A stretch of DNA of 64,000 nt from Archangium lansingense (GCF_026626635.1 NZ_JAPNKA010000001.1:5642001-5706000); one strand, 5' to 3'. Positions 40,495-49,866 are shown, counted from the stretch's first letter. Numbers and translations: made by a program. Notes: generated from the sequence alone by a model not told the origin.

Positions 40495-42798
40495 GTGCTC
40501 AGCTCGCGGCTCTCACGCCTGCGGCTCCGGTTGGACGCGCTCCAGGGCGCCGCGTCCCAGCCCGAGGGATTGCGGGGTTGGTGGCTCGGTCTCACGGCTC
40601 CGTCCGAGGTGGACCTGTCCATGCCCACCCTGACGGCGCTCGATCGCTCGCTGGAGCGGGTCGGGGTGCACACCCTCGCGGACGCGCGGCTGCTGCTCGA
40701 GCTCGGCGTGCGCAAGGGCAGGGTGGGCGACCTGGCCACGGGCTTGAAGACCCGAGCCCAGGAGTCCCTGGAGGAGTTCGAGCGGACGCTCGACGCGGTG
40801 GAGAAGATGCTCCGGGCGGGCCGGACGCCTCCAGGCGCGCGCACGGCACTGGAGCGAGGCTTCGTCCGGCTCGCGAGGGTCCTGCGGGTGGCGGATCTCT
40901 TCATGTCCCCCACGCCTCCGCCGAAGGAGGAGGGCTCTTTCGAGATCTTCGCGCGGCCCGGTCCGCTCTGGAACGACCGCGTGGCCCCAAGCACGGCCCG
41001 CATGGCCGTGGCCGAGTTCCTCGCGCAGCGGGCTCGCTCCAACGTGGATGACCTGGTCCAGAAGCGGCGCGACCTGGACATGGCCCATGAGATCCTCCTG
41101 CGCATCGGCATGGACCACGACCGCGACCGGGGCGTGGCCCTGCGCAGCGAGGTGTCCCAGGCGCGCGATCGTGTCCGGGAGCAGCCGGCGGCGCGTTCTC
41201 TGGATGCGCTGGTGCAGGAGGTGCGGCGCACCGCGCAGCGGGATCCCCAGATGGCGTGGCAATCGCTCCGGGGGCTCTACGAGCGCGCGCTGGAAGCCAA
41301 TGATGCCCAACTGGCGGAAACGGCCCGGGCGGCGCTCGAGCCGCTGCTGCCTGCCCAGCAGCCCATGCGGGCCATGCTGGAGTCCTCCGAGCGGGATGAC
41401 CTGACGCGCTGGTTCGGCGAGAAGCCCCCCGCCCACGAGGGCCCCAATGGCCTGCGCGAGCCACCCAAGGCCTCTACCGCGGACGACCTGCTCGCGGACC
41501 TGGCCTTCTCGCTCAAGCCCGAGCAGCTCTCCGCGTTCGAGCTGGCGGCGGGCTGCGGCCGCTACTTCGACGTGGAGGACGCCCTCACCGAGGAGATCGT
41601 CGAGCTGAACACCCGCAAGGTGCGGCCCGTGCCGCGGCGGGTGCCGTACCCCACCCAGAACATGACGTTCGAGCGCACGGGTGGCCTCCACGAGGTGCAC
41701 AACTTCGTCGTCTCGGACCCGCGGTTGGTCCTGTACGACCTGGCCGCCCACAGCCAGACGGTGCGCGCCTACCTGGAGGACGAGCCGCCCCCCCGGCCCA
41801 AGAAGATGAAGCGCACCGCCGTGCGCGTGTATGTGTGTGATGCCTCGGGCTCCATGCACGGCGCTCGTGCCCGCTTCCGCGATGCCATCATCATCGCCGA
41901 GCTCAACAACCTCCGGGTCAAGGCCCGCAAGAACCAGCCCTTCGATCCGCTCTACTTCTCCTTTTTCAACGACACCCCCACCGAGCTGGCTCGCGTGGAC
42001 ACGGCTCGCGAGGCCACCCGGCAGATCGAGAAGCTCTTCCGCGACTCGCCCGCCGAGGGCCAGACGGACATCTCCCTCGCGCTCATGTCCGCCTTCGAGT
42101 CCATTCGCGCCGCGCAGGGGAGGGATCCATACCTTGCCCGCGCCACGGTGGTGCTCATCACCGACGGCGAGGATCGCGTCGACCTGGAGCTCATCCGCCG
42201 CACTCGGGCCCCCATGGACGCGCTGGACATCTCGCTCAGCTTCATCTCGCTCGGCGAGGAGAACCCGGACCTCAAGTCGCTCGTCCTGGAGCAGCGCGCC
42301 CGCGGCGGCCGCGCCTTCTACCACCACCTTTCCGACCAGGAGATCCAGTGGGCGCGCACCGAGTTCGACAGCCCCTGGCGCACCCTCCTGCCTCGCGACG
42401 TGCCCGTTACCCCGGAGGCCATCGAGGCGCTCGCGCCCCACCTCCAGGCGTTGGAGGCGCTCGCCGCCGGACGCACGCTCCCGTCCACCCCCGTGGCCTC
42501 CGAGGCCTCGTTCGACGCGCTCTTCCCAGAGGTGGAGCGGCTCTCCCGTCAGAAGGCGGCGGAGAGCCCCGGCCCCGAGGTGTTCGCTCGCGTGGCCGAC
42601 ATCCTCGACGCCATCGTGGAGGCCTCCGCACTCGCCCCCGCCGAGCGCCGCCCCACCGAGGGCATCCTCCTCCTGCAGCACCTGCTCGGGGTGTATCAGC
42701 TCCCCCCTGCTCGCTACCTCGCCGCGCTCGCCACGGGAGGTTCAGAGGTGCACGAGCGCCTCGCACGTGTCCGCCTCCTCTGCCGCCCATTCGAGTAG
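40495..42798 (+). CDS. VWA-domain protein, partner of the MoxR-like ATPase
   Basis: 767 residues from GTG 40495. The C-terminal part from about 445 is a von Willebrand A domain: YVCDASGSMHG is the DxSxS MIDAS motif, followed by LYFSFFNDTPTEL, AEGQTDISLALMS (the MIDAS Thr) and VVLITDGEDRVD. The N-terminal 400 residues are helical and unassigned. MoxR-VWA pairs act as metal-dependent chaperones for assembling complexes. The start is 14 nt downstream of the ATPase gene. Confidence 0.85.
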   Translation: MLSSRLSRLRLRLDALQGAASQPEGLRGWWLGLTAPSEVDLSMPTLTALDRSLERVGVHTLADARLLLELGVRKGRVGDLATGLKTRAQESLEEFERTLDAVEKMLRAGRTPPGARTALERGFVRLARVLRVADLFMSPTPPPKEEGSFEIFARPGPLWNDRVAPSTARMAVAEFLAQRARSNVDDLVQKRRDLDMAHEILLRIGMDHDRDRGVALRSEVSQARDRVREQPAARSLDALVQEVRRTAQRDPQMAWQSLRGLYERALEANDAQLAETARAALEPLLPAQQPMRAMLESSERDDLTRWFGEKPPAHEGPNGLREPPKASTADDLLADLAFSLKPEQLSAFELAAGCGRYFDVEDALTEEIVELNTRKVRPVPRRVPYPTQNMTFERTGGLHEVHNFVVSDPRLVLYDLAAHSQTVRAYLEDEPPPRPKKMKRTAVRVYVCDASGSMHGARARFRDAIIIAELNNLRVKARKNQPFDPLYFSFFNDTPTELARVDTAREATRQIEKLFRDSPAEGQTDISLALMSAFESIRAAQGRDPYLARATVVLITDGEDRVDLELIRRTRAPMDALDISLSFISLGEENPDLKSLVLEQRARGGRAFYHHLSDQEIQWARTEFDSPWRTLLPRDVPVTPEAIEALAPHLQALEALAAGRTLPSTPVASEASFDALFPEVERLSRQKAAESPGPEVFARVADILDAIVEASALAPAERRPTEGILLLQHLLGVYQLPPARYLAALATGGSEVHERLARVRLLCRPFE

Positions 42799-42811
42799 GC
42801 TGTCGCCGGTC

Positions 42812-43381
42812 ATGCTCTTCGACTGGTTGCGCAAGAAGAAGACGCCCAAGAAGCCCGAGCGGCCCAAGGATCCGCTCGCGGCTTTCGATCAGCTCATCGA
42901 GGACCTGGAGCGACAGGGCGCTGAGATCCGCAAGTCCGCCGCCACGCTGCTGGCGCTCCGGGGCGATCTGGCCCGCTCCGAGGCTCGCTACGTCAAGCGT
43001 CTGGAGGAGCTCGCGAAACGGCGTGCCCAGGCGGACGAGCAGGGGGATGCGAAGATCTCCGCGACGCTCGAGCGCGATCGCTTGCAGGCCGAGTCCCTGC
43101 TGAACACCACGCGCGAGTCGCTCAACCGCGCCGAGCAGGATGGCAAGCTGCTGTTGGAGGCCGCCGCGGACCTCGGCAGCCGCGTGGCCGAGCTCCGCGT
43201 GGAGCGCGAGAGTGCCTCCGCTCGGCTCGCAGTGGGTGGGCTCGTCTCCACGGCCCTCCAGGAGCAGGTGGAGCGCTTCGAGAAGGTGCTCGCCGTGGAT
43301 GCTGCCCGGGATGAGGTGGAACGGGCCCACGCGCTCGCGGACATCTACCGCGAGGAGCGTGGAGAGACCGTGAAGCCCTGA
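42812..43381 (+). CDS. PspA-like coiled-coil protein
   Basis: 189 residues from ATG 42812, 13 nt after the VWA gene. Residues about 20-180 are an almost continuous heptad-like helix (LIEDLERQGAEIRKSAATLL, KRLEELAKRRAQADEQGD, LNTTRESLNRAEQDGKLLLE), with a short basic start MLFDWLRKKKTPKKPERPKD. This resembles PspA/IM30 family proteins, which support membranes under stress. Family membership is inferred from pattern only. Third gene of the MoxR-VWA operon. Confidence 0.65.
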   Translation: MLFDWLRKKKTPKKPERPKDPLAAFDQLIEDLERQGAEIRKSAATLLALRGDLARSEARYVKRLEELAKRRAQADEQGDAKISATLERDRLQAESLLNTTRESLNRAEQDGKLLLEAAADLGSRVAELRVERESASARLAVGGLVSTALQEQVERFEKVLAVDAARDEVERAHALADIYREERGETVKP

Positions 43382-43386
43382 AGCGC

Positions 43387-45576
43387 TCAGGGCCCGGCGG
43401 GAGCCGCTACCGGTGCGTGGGCCTTGGTCGGCTCCTCGATGATGTCCTGATGGCTCCAACCCAGACTCCGGAGGGCCAGCAGCACGCTGCTGCGTTCGTC
43501 CGTCCACCGCACTCGTGGAGGCGCCGCGAGGGCCATCCGGCGCACCCACGCTTCACTGTTCAGGAAGGCGTCTCCCTGGAAGAAGCTCGCGTCCGGACTG
43601 AGCACCATCCAGAGGGCGGTGAGCGTGTCTCCGCTCATGGCCGTCTTCACCTGAGTGGCGTGCCAGCCGGACGTCCACGCATGTGCCAGGACGATGGGGG
43701 CCAGGTCCAGGTGGAGGTTGCTGATGTGCAGCGCCAGCACTCCCCCGGGCGCCAGGTGCCGCCGGTAGAGCTCCATGGCCTCCTCGGTGAGCAAGTGGAC
43801 CGGGATGGCATCCGAGCTGAAGACATCCACCGCGAGCACGTCGAAGCCCTGGCCCTGGCCACGTTCCAGCTCCTGCTCGAGCAGGATGCGCGCATCCCCC
43901 TCCACCACCTCGGCCCGTGCCGGCGTGTCGCGCAAGAAGGAGAAGTAACCTCCCGCCCCCTGCGCCAGAGCGATGACCTGGGGGTTGATCTCATAGAAGC
44001 GAAGGGTGTCCCCGGCGCGTCCCAGCGCGGCCGTCGCTCCCACCCCCAGTCCCAGCACTCCCACGCGCAGCGATGGGGGCAAGCCCGCGCGCTCCTTGCG
44101 CTGCCGCTGCTCGGTGAGTGCCAGTCCGAGCCCCGCCTTGGGCGTGTAATAGGCCGTGGGCGTCATCGTCCGCCCCGGCTGGGCGTATTGGTAGCCGTGC
44201 ATGACGATGCCGTGCCGGAGGATGAACACGTGGTCCTCGGTGCCTCGATCCGACTCCCACAGCTGCACCACGCCGAAGAAGCCGCGCCATGACCCGAGCA
44301 CGTGGCCCGGCTTCATCACCGCCTGGCCCAGTGCGCCGGTCACCAGGACGAGCAACAGCGCCGGAATGGCTCGGAGCGCGGTCCGTGGGAGCGTCTCCTG
44401 GGGGGCGCGGCGCAACAGGACGAGCGCGGCCAGGAGACAGCAGGAGCCGAGCGCGAGTGGGTACTCCAGGTAGGAGCTCAACAGGCGCGGGGCCACCAGT
44501 TGGACGAGGACTCCGCCGAGCGCGCCACCCACGGACCCCCAGAGGTAGAAGGCACCCAGGTGGCGTGGCGCAGGCCGTAGCCGGTACAGCTCTCCATTGC
44601 AGAGCAGGGCCCCGGAGAAGAGGGCCGCCGAGTGCACGAGAAGCTGGAGGGACAGTGCGCTCTCCGAGCCCCGGTAGTGGAGGGCCGTCACTCCGCCCGC
44701 CGCCAGCAGCAGGAGCAGCGCGGTGAGGGGCCGCGAGTAGAGCGCCTCGCGCTCGAAGGCGAGGATGAAGGTGAGGAGGTACAGGGCCAGCGGCAGCACC
44801 CAGACGAAGGGGCCGGCCGACACGTCCTGCGAGAGCTGATTCGTCGTCGCCAGCAGCAGCACCGAGGCACATCCGCTCAGCCCCAGCCAGGCCAGGGTGC
44901 GCCCTATGCCCGGTGGACGCTCCCGGGCCTCTTCCTCTCGTTGAGCCTGTACTGGTTCGTCCGCGAGGCGCAGCACGCCCCGGGCGCACAGCGCGCAGCT
45001 TCCGGCGAAGAGGAGGAAGCCCAGGCCCCATCCCCACGCCTGGACGCCGCGTCCTAGCCAGGGCTCGACCAGGAAGGGGTAGGCCAGCAGGGCCAGCAGC
45101 GAGCCAGCGTTGGAGAGTGCGTAGAGCCGGTAGGGCGAAACGCCTGGCCGCACCCGGCTGAACCAGCTCTGCAGCAGCGGCGCGGTGGTGGACAGTGTGA
45201 AGAAGGGCAAGCCCAGGGTGGCCGCGAGCAGGGACAGCAGCCGCGCGGTGGAGAGGTCATCCGCCGTGGGGCGCCACTCGGGCCCGGGTGCCACGGGCGA
45301 GCCGTTGAGCAGCATGCGCCCGGTCAGCACCACCATCGTCACGCCGAGCAGCCCCAGGTGCACCTGCGCCTGCCGCCGCGGCGCCAGCCAGCGTCCGCTG
45401 GCATATGCGTAGGCGTAACCGCCCAGGAGCATCGTCTGGAAGAAGAGCATGCAGGTTGTCCAGACCGAGGGCGTGCCGCCAAACCAGGGGAGCGCGTACT
45501 TTCCCGCCAGTGGCTGCACACCGAAGAGCAGGAATGCGCCAAGGAAGAGGGTGACGGCATAGGGGCGCGTGGACAT
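43387..45576 (-). CDS. Membrane-fused spermidine-synthase-like protein
   Basis: 729 residues from ATG 45574-45576. The first 480 residues contain about 12 hydrophobic helices (AVTLFLGAFLLFGVQPLAG, GLPFFTLSTTAPLLQSWFS, NAGSLLALLAYPFLVEPWLG). The C-terminal part is a spermidine-synthase-like SAM-fold: VGVLGLGVGATAA, LRFYEINPQVI, VEGDARILLEQE and DVLAVDVFSSDAIPVHLLTE. Such multi-helix fusions are common in bacteria; aminopropyl transfer is not proven for them. It converges with the PspA-like gene (5-nt gap). Confidence 0.8.
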   Translation of the reverse strand: MSTRPYAVTLFLGAFLLFGVQPLAGKYALPWFGGTPSVWTTCMLFFQTMLLGGYAYAYASGRWLAPRRQAQVHLGLLGVTMVVLTGRMLLNGSPVAPGPEWRPTADDLSTARLLSLLAATLGLPFFTLSTTAPLLQSWFSRVRPGVSPYRLYALSNAGSLLALLAYPFLVEPWLGRGVQAWGWGLGFLLFAGSCALCARGVLRLADEPVQAQREEEARERPPGIGRTLAWLGLSGCASVLLLATTNQLSQDVSAGPFVWVLPLALYLLTFILAFEREALYSRPLTALLLLLAAGGVTALHYRGSESALSLQLLVHSAALFSGALLCNGELYRLRPAPRHLGAFYLWGSVGGALGGVLVQLVAPRLLSSYLEYPLALGSCCLLAALVLLRRAPQETLPRTALRAIPALLLVLVTGALGQAVMKPGHVLGSWRGFFGVVQLWESDRGTEDHVFILRHGIVMHGYQYAQPGRTMTPTAYYTPKAGLGLALTEQRQRKERAGLPPSLRVGVLGLGVGATAALGRAGDTLRFYEINPQVIALAQGAGGYFSFLRDTPARAEVVEGDARILLEQELERGQGQGFDVLAVDVFSSDAIPVHLLTEEAMELYRRHLAPGGVLALHISNLHLDLAPIVLAHAWTSGWHATQVKTAMSGDTLTALWMVLSPDASFFQGDAFLNSEAWVRRMALAAPPRVRWTDERSSVLLALRSLGWSHQDIIEEPTKAHAPVAAPAGP

Positions 45577-45684
45577 GGGGAGCAGGGACGATAGCACCTG
45601 CACTTCTGGGACAGCCCAGGTTGTCTGATTCAGGGTGCGACGGGGCGTCCCAGGTGCTCCAATGCGACCGCTCAGGAGGACGCG

Positions 45685-46992
45685 ATGGGCTGCTGCCACT
45701 ATCACCCCGTTGGAGAGGGCTGCGACACCGCCTTCACCGTGGATACCTCACGCATCACCTTCGGCCGCGGCTGTCTGGCCGAGGTGGGCGACCGTGCCAG
45801 GGCGCTCGGAATGAAGCGCGTGGCCCTGTTCTCGGACGAGCGTCTGGCCCGGCTGCCGCACTTCCAGAAGGTGCGCCAGTCCTTGAGCGCCGCCGGGCTG
45901 GAGGTCGCCGCCTACACCGACGTGCACGTCGAGCCCACGGACCGCTCGTTCCTGGAGGCGGCGCGCTTCGCCTCGGAGGCTCGCCCGGATGGCTACATCT
46001 CCCTGGGCGGCGGCTCGGTCATCGACACGTGCAAGGCGGCCAACCTCTACGCCACGTACCCGGCGGACTTCCTGGCCTACGTCAACGCGCCGGTAGGCGA
46101 GGGGCGCCCGGTGCCCGGCCCGCTCAAGCCGCACATCGCCTGTCCCACCACTTCAGGCACGGGCAGCGAGGTCACCGGTATCACCATCTTCGATCTGCTC
46201 TCGATGGCGGCGAAGACGGGTATCGCCTCGCCGGCGCTGCGGCCCACCGAGGCGCTCATCGATCCGGACTGCACCGCGACCCTTCCCGCTGAGGTGGTCG
46301 CCGCCAGCGGGCTGGACGTGCTGTCCCACGCGCTGGAGTCCTATACCGCGCGGCCGTATGTGCGCCGTCCCGCACCTCCTCGGCCGAGCCTGCGGCCCAT
46401 GAGCCAGGGCGCCAACCCGTGGAGCGATCTCGGCTGCCGCGAGGCGCTGCGTCTGATGGGCCTGTACCTGGAGCGCGGAGTCGCGGACGCGGAGGACCAC
46501 GAGGCCCGCGAGCAGCTGATGTGGGCCTCTACGCTCGCTGGCATCGCCTTCGGGAATGCCGGGGTGCACGCGCCGCACGGCATGGCCTACGCCGTGGCCG
46601 GGCTGGTGCGCGACTTCCAGCCCTCCGGTTACCCGGAAGGAGAGCCCCTGGTGCCGCACGGCATGGCCGTCATCGTGAATGCCCCTGCTGTGTTCCGCTA
46701 CACCGCCGAGGTGAGCCCCGAGCGCCACCTGGAAGCCGCTCAGTGGCTCGGTGCGGACGTGCGTGGCGCTACGCCCGGTGACGCGGGCGAGGTGCTCGCA
46801 GGAAAGCTCATCCAGATCATGCGTGCCGTGGGCATTCCCAATGGCCTTGGCGGTGTCGGCTACACCGAGGCCGATGTGGCTGCCCTCACGGAGGGTGCCT
46901 ACCCGCAGCAGCGCCTGTTGCAGAACGCGCCTCGCGAGATGACCCGGCCCATCCTCACCGACCTGTTCCGCCAGGCGCTGCGTTACTGGTAA
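45685..46992 (+). CDS. Iron-type alcohol dehydrogenase, ADHFE1 / hydroxyacid-oxoacid transhydrogenase-like
   Basis: 435 residues from ATG 45685. The N-terminus CCHYHPVGEGCDTAF and RITFGRGCLAEVGD, with GGGSVIDTCKAANL (NAD-binding GGGS) and CPTTSGTGSEVTGI, match the ADHFE1 subfamily. The iron ligands lie in VLSHALESYTARPY (His), GVHAPHGMAYAVAG and LVPHGMAVIVNAPA. The mitochondrial relative converts 4-hydroxybutyrate with 2-oxoglutarate. It is followed 20 nt later by a thioesterase gene, and the two look co-transcribed. Confidence 0.85.
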   Translation: MGCCHYHPVGEGCDTAFTVDTSRITFGRGCLAEVGDRARALGMKRVALFSDERLARLPHFQKVRQSLSAAGLEVAAYTDVHVEPTDRSFLEAARFASEARPDGYISLGGGSVIDTCKAANLYATYPADFLAYVNAPVGEGRPVPGPLKPHIACPTTSGTGSEVTGITIFDLLSMAAKTGIASPALRPTEALIDPDCTATLPAEVVAASGLDVLSHALESYTARPYVRRPAPPRPSLRPMSQGANPWSDLGCREALRLMGLYLERGVADAEDHEAREQLMWASTLAGIAFGNAGVHAPHGMAYAVAGLVRDFQPSGYPEGEPLVPHGMAVIVNAPAVFRYTAEVSPERHLEAAQWLGADVRGATPGDAGEVLAGKLIQIMRAVGIPNGLGGVGYTEADVAALTEGAYPQQRLLQNAPREMTRPILTDLFRQALRYW

Positions 46993-47012
46993 CCGAAGCA
47001 GGGGCAATCGCC

Positions 47013-47444
47013 ATGTCCGACGTCGAGACCTCCGACCGCTACCGCTACTTCCTGCCCATCACCACTCGCTGGATGGACAACGACGTCTACGGTCACATCA
47101 ACAACGTCACGTACTACAGCTACTTCGACACCGTCGCGAACCATTACCTCATCCACGAGGGCGGCCTGGACATCGTCAACAGTCCCGTCATCGGCCTCGT
47201 CGTGGAGTCCCGGTGCACCTACCGCGCCCCACTCGCGTATCCCGACCGTCTGCGCGCGGGCCTGCGCGTGGACAAGCTCGGGAACCGCTCCGTGACCTAC
47301 GGCATCGGCATCTTCAAGGAGGGCGAGGAGCAGGCCGCCGCCCACGGGTACTTCGTGCACGTCTTCGTGGAGCGTCAGTCGCGCAAGGCCGTGGCCATTC
47401 CCGAGCGCCTGCGTGAGGCGCTCGCGCGGATCTCCGCGGCCTGA
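47013..47444 (+). CDS. Acyl-CoA thioesterase (4-HBT / YbgC-like)
   Basis: 143 residues from ATG 47013. TTRWMDNDVYGHINNVTYYSYF is split as R-W-x-D-x-D-x-x-G-H-x-N-N, the signature of the hotdog acyl-CoA thioesterases, with the second Asp as likely catalytic residue; ESRCTYRAPLAYPDRLR continues the fold. It lies downstream of the alcohol dehydrogenase in the same direction. Confidence 0.85.
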   Translation: MSDVETSDRYRYFLPITTRWMDNDVYGHINNVTYYSYFDTVANHYLIHEGGLDIVNSPVIGLVVESRCTYRAPLAYPDRLRAGLRVDKLGNRSVTYGIGIFKEGEEQAAAHGYFVHVFVERQSRKAVAIPERLREALARISAA

Positions 47445-47483
47445 GGGTCCGGAGGCTCGGTGGGGTACAACCCGGGAGCTGGA

Positions 47484-47525
47484 TACCCTCACCCCGTCCC
47501 TCTCCCGGAGGGAGAGGGGATGGTG
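47484..47525. repeat. CCCTC-rich intergenic hairpin, copy 2
   Basis: CCCTCACCCCGT followed by CCCTCTCCC GGA GGGAGAGGG, a perfect 9-bp stem with a 3-nt loop. It lies between the convergent thioesterase and diadenylate-cyclase-domain genes. Confidence 0.7.
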
Positions 47526-47579
47526 CGGAGAGGGGAAGGGGTGGAGAGGGGAGGGGGTGGAGAGATGCGTTTGGCGGCT

Positions 47580-48461
47580 TTACGTGCGGCGCGCGGTCTG
47601 GTGCAGCTCCAGCACGATGTTGCCGCCCTTGAAGAGCCTCACCGCTCCCGACGTCTGGCTCACCACCAGCGCGATGCACTTCGTCGTCGACGTGATGCTC
47701 GCCGCCGCCGCGTGCCTCGCCCCCAGCCCCAGCGGGATCTTCACCATCTCGTCCGAGGCCGACAGGTAGCGCCCCGCCGCCAGCACCACCCCGTCCTCCC
47801 GGATGACGAATGAGCCGTCCAGCACCGAGAAGTTCTTGATGGCCTCTCGGATCTTCGGATCCAGCACATTTCGCTCGGCCTCCGACAAACCCTGGAACGG
47901 GTTGATCGTCATCTGCCGGCTCTTCTCCATCACGCTGGTGTGGTCCCCAATCGTGATGATCGTCCCGATGGGGTGACCCTCGAAGCCCTCCTGGCCCACC
48001 TGCAGCGCCAGCTGGATGAGCGCGTCCACCACCTGCGAGTTGAACTCGTCTCCCAGCTTCACGCCCTCGATCGTCAGCCGATCGTCCAGCGAGCCGCCGA
48101 TGCGCATCTGCATCAGGGTGTCCGGCGGACGACCCAGCTTGCCTGTCATGCACAGGACCAGGTCCCCCTCCTTGAAGGCCCCCTGGGAGAGCGCCGACAC
48201 GAGCGCTACCTTCACCCGCTCGGTGCGTGAGTAGTCGTAGGCGGGAATCACCAGCGCCCTCTGTTTACTGCCCAACAATTCCTCCGCTATCCGCGGAGAG
48301 GTCACTGCGTAGACGAGCTTGCGCTTCGCGAGCTGCCGGCGCAGGTCCTCGGGTGCGATGGGCACGTCGCTGATGTAGAGAAAGTGGTCCACGTCCCCTT
48401 TCCCAGCGAGCGAGAGGGCGGCTCGCAGGAACTCCCGGTCGAATTTCGAGGCATCGCTCAT
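47580..48461 (-). CDS. Diadenylate-cyclase-domain protein (DisA_N/DAC) with altered motifs
   Basis: 293 residues from ATG 48459-48461. The C-terminal 120 residues form a DAC domain, which makes c-di-AMP from two ATP: FSVLDGSFVIREDGVVLAAG stands where active cyclases have D-G-A, and LGLGARHAAAASITSTTK stands where they have G-T-R-H-R. So the motif reads DGS and RHA. The N-terminal 150 residues (VDHFLYISDVPIAPEDLRRQ, RALVIPAYDYSRTERVKVAL) resemble the pyruvate-kinase C-terminal-like domain of some DAC proteins; this is tentative. Divergent to the dksA-like gene. Confidence 0.78.
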   Translation of the reverse strand: MSDASKFDREFLRAALSLAGKGDVDHFLYISDVPIAPEDLRRQLAKRKLVYAVTSPRIAEELLGSKQRALVIPAYDYSRTERVKVALVSALSQGAFKEGDLVLCMTGKLGRPPDTLMQMRIGGSLDDRLTIEGVKLGDEFNSQVVDALIQLALQVGQEGFEGHPIGTIITIGDHTSVMEKSRQMTINPFQGLSEAERNVLDPKIREAIKNFSVLDGSFVIREDGVVLAAGRYLSASDEMVKIPLGLGARHAAAASITSTTKCIALVVSQTSGAVRLFKGGNIVLELHQTARRT

Positions 48462-48506
48462 TGGGTACGACCTCGCCGCCTGTTTCTAAGGGTGGTCCAG
48501 GTCTCC

Positions 48507-48534
48507 TTGACACCAGACCGCAGGTGAATAAAGC
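48507..48534 (+). promoter_or_regulatory. Candidate promoter of the dksA-like gene
   Basis: TTGACA at 48507-48512 is followed by 16 bp and TAAAGC, a moderate -10. The GTG start is about 60 bp downstream. A GC hairpin-like run (GGGCCC ... CCCCG) lies in the leader. Confidence 0.4.
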
Positions 48535-48594
48535 TTTCCGGCCCTTTTTTACGGGGTATGGGCCCATTTCCCCGCAGTACGGGAGCCTAAGGCT

Positions 48595-48957
48595 GTGAAC
48601 CAGAAAGATCTCAAGCGTTACAAGAAGATGCTCGAGGACAGCAAGACGAGCCTGCTGGAGAGCGCCAAGAAGACGCTGGTGGAGGAGGCCAGCTTCGATA
48701 CCGATGATCTCCCCGATGAGATCGACCAGGCCTCCTCTGAGTACGCTCAGTCGATGGTGTTCCGCCTGCGCGACCGGGAGAAGTTCCTGCTGCAGAAGAT
48801 CGAGCGAGCCCTGGGCCGCATCGAGGATGGCACCTTCGGCATTTGCGAGCGGTGCGAGGAGGAGATCTCCCCCAAGCGGTTGGAGGCGCGGCCTGTGACC
48901 ACGCTGTGCATCCGCTGCAAGGAGGAGCAGGAGAAGAAGGAGAAGTCCTACGGCTGA
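48595..48957 (+). CDS. dksA: DksA/TraR-type zinc-finger transcription factor
   Basis: 120 residues from GTG 48595. The N-terminal coiled coil (DLKRYKKMLEDSKTSLLES) has a tip with acidic residues (DTDDLPDEIDQASSE). FGICERCEEEISPKRLEARP and LCIRCKEEQ give the C4 zinc finger (CxxC and CxxC). DksA proteins bind RNA polymerase through its secondary channel and work with ppGpp; rel is 4 kb away in this window. A specialised TraR-like paralogue cannot be ruled out. Confidence 0.85.
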   Translation: MNQKDLKRYKKMLEDSKTSLLESAKKTLVEEASFDTDDLPDEIDQASSEYAQSMVFRLRDREKFLLQKIERALGRIEDGTFGICERCEEEISPKRLEARPVTTLCIRCKEEQEKKEKSYG

Positions 48958-49021
48958 GGCTGTAGGAGGGCAGGGGAGCTCCCCCGCGCACGGGCCCGCG
49001 TAAGAGCTCTCCTGCTTCTCG

Positions 49022-49780
49022 TCAGGCCGCCAGTTGGATCTCCACCCGGAGCAGCTGGCGGCCGATGAGGAAGTGGTCCCCGTTGTCCACGAAGACGGGA
49101 CCGGTGAGCCGGATGAAGGTGCCGTTGGATGACCCCACGTCGCGCACCCGCAGGCGGTCCTGCTTCACACTCAGCAGCGCGTGACGCCCCGAGACGAAGC
49201 CGTCGGTGGGGAAGCTGATGTCGCCCTGCTCGCGCCCCAGCTGGTTGTCGCCTTCCTTGAGCGGAAAGGCCGCCCCGCGCAGCCCCCCCTCCAGAATCTG
49301 CACCAGCCGTAGCCGGTAGCCCGGGTCCACCGAGCCCCAGATGTGGGCGCCGCCCGGACCCACCGCCGCGGCGGGGATGGGCTCGAGCACCAGCCGCTGC
49401 CGCCCCAGGCGCAGCTCCCCGCCCACCGGCAGCTCGCGCTCCTGGCGCAGGCGGACGAAGACGCCATTGGCGCCCCCCACGTCCTCCACCGCCAGCCGCC
49501 CGCCCGAGAAGAAGAACCGGGCCTGCTCGGGCATGATGAAGGGGTCATCCGTCAAGACCAGGTCCCCCTGGGGGCCGCAGGTCAGGGTGTCCCCCGTCAT
49601 TCGCACCACCGACTCGGGGCCGCCGTCCGCCCGCACCACCCGGAGGGCGACCTGGGGCCTGGCCGCCAGCTTCGGCGCGGCCATCACCATCGTGCCGGAG
49701 CGCATGGGCGAGCCACAGGCGTGACAGGTGGAGGCGGAGTCGGGGTTCTCGGCGTCGCAACGGGGGCAGTAGGAGGCCAT
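49022..49780 (-). CDS. Zinc-ribbon protein with two FHA domains
   Basis: 252 residues from ATG 49778-49780. It opens with a zinc ribbon (YCPRCDAENPDSASTCHACG). Two forkhead-associated domains follow. The second has the complete phosphothreonine-binding pattern (NQLGREQGDISFPTDGFVSG then RHALL and GSSNGTFIRL); the first is less complete (CGPQGDLVLTDDPFIMPEQA, GGANGVFVRL). It probably reads phosphorylated partners of the adjacent Ser/Thr kinase, from which it is divergent. Confidence 0.85.
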   Translation of the reverse strand: MASYCPRCDAENPDSASTCHACGSPMRSGTMVMAAPKLAARPQVALRVVRADGGPESVVRMTGDTLTCGPQGDLVLTDDPFIMPEQARFFFSGGRLAVEDVGGANGVFVRLRQERELPVGGELRLGRQRLVLEPIPAAAVGPGGAHIWGSVDPGYRLRLVQILEGGLRGAAFPLKEGDNQLGREQGDISFPTDGFVSGRHALLSVKQDRLRVRDVGSSNGTFIRLTGPVFVDNGDHFLIGRQLLRVEIQLAA

Positions 49781-49866
49781 GGCAGGCGGAGGTACATATC
49801 AAGCCCGGCCCGGGCTGGCTCGGGCGCTGAACATTGCCCGTCCACCTTGCGGGCGACCCGACGCTC

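Noticed and set aside
40513..42681. Long minus-strand open frame antisense to the VWA gene
   Set aside because: No domain or motif; the plus-strand VWA gene is well supported.
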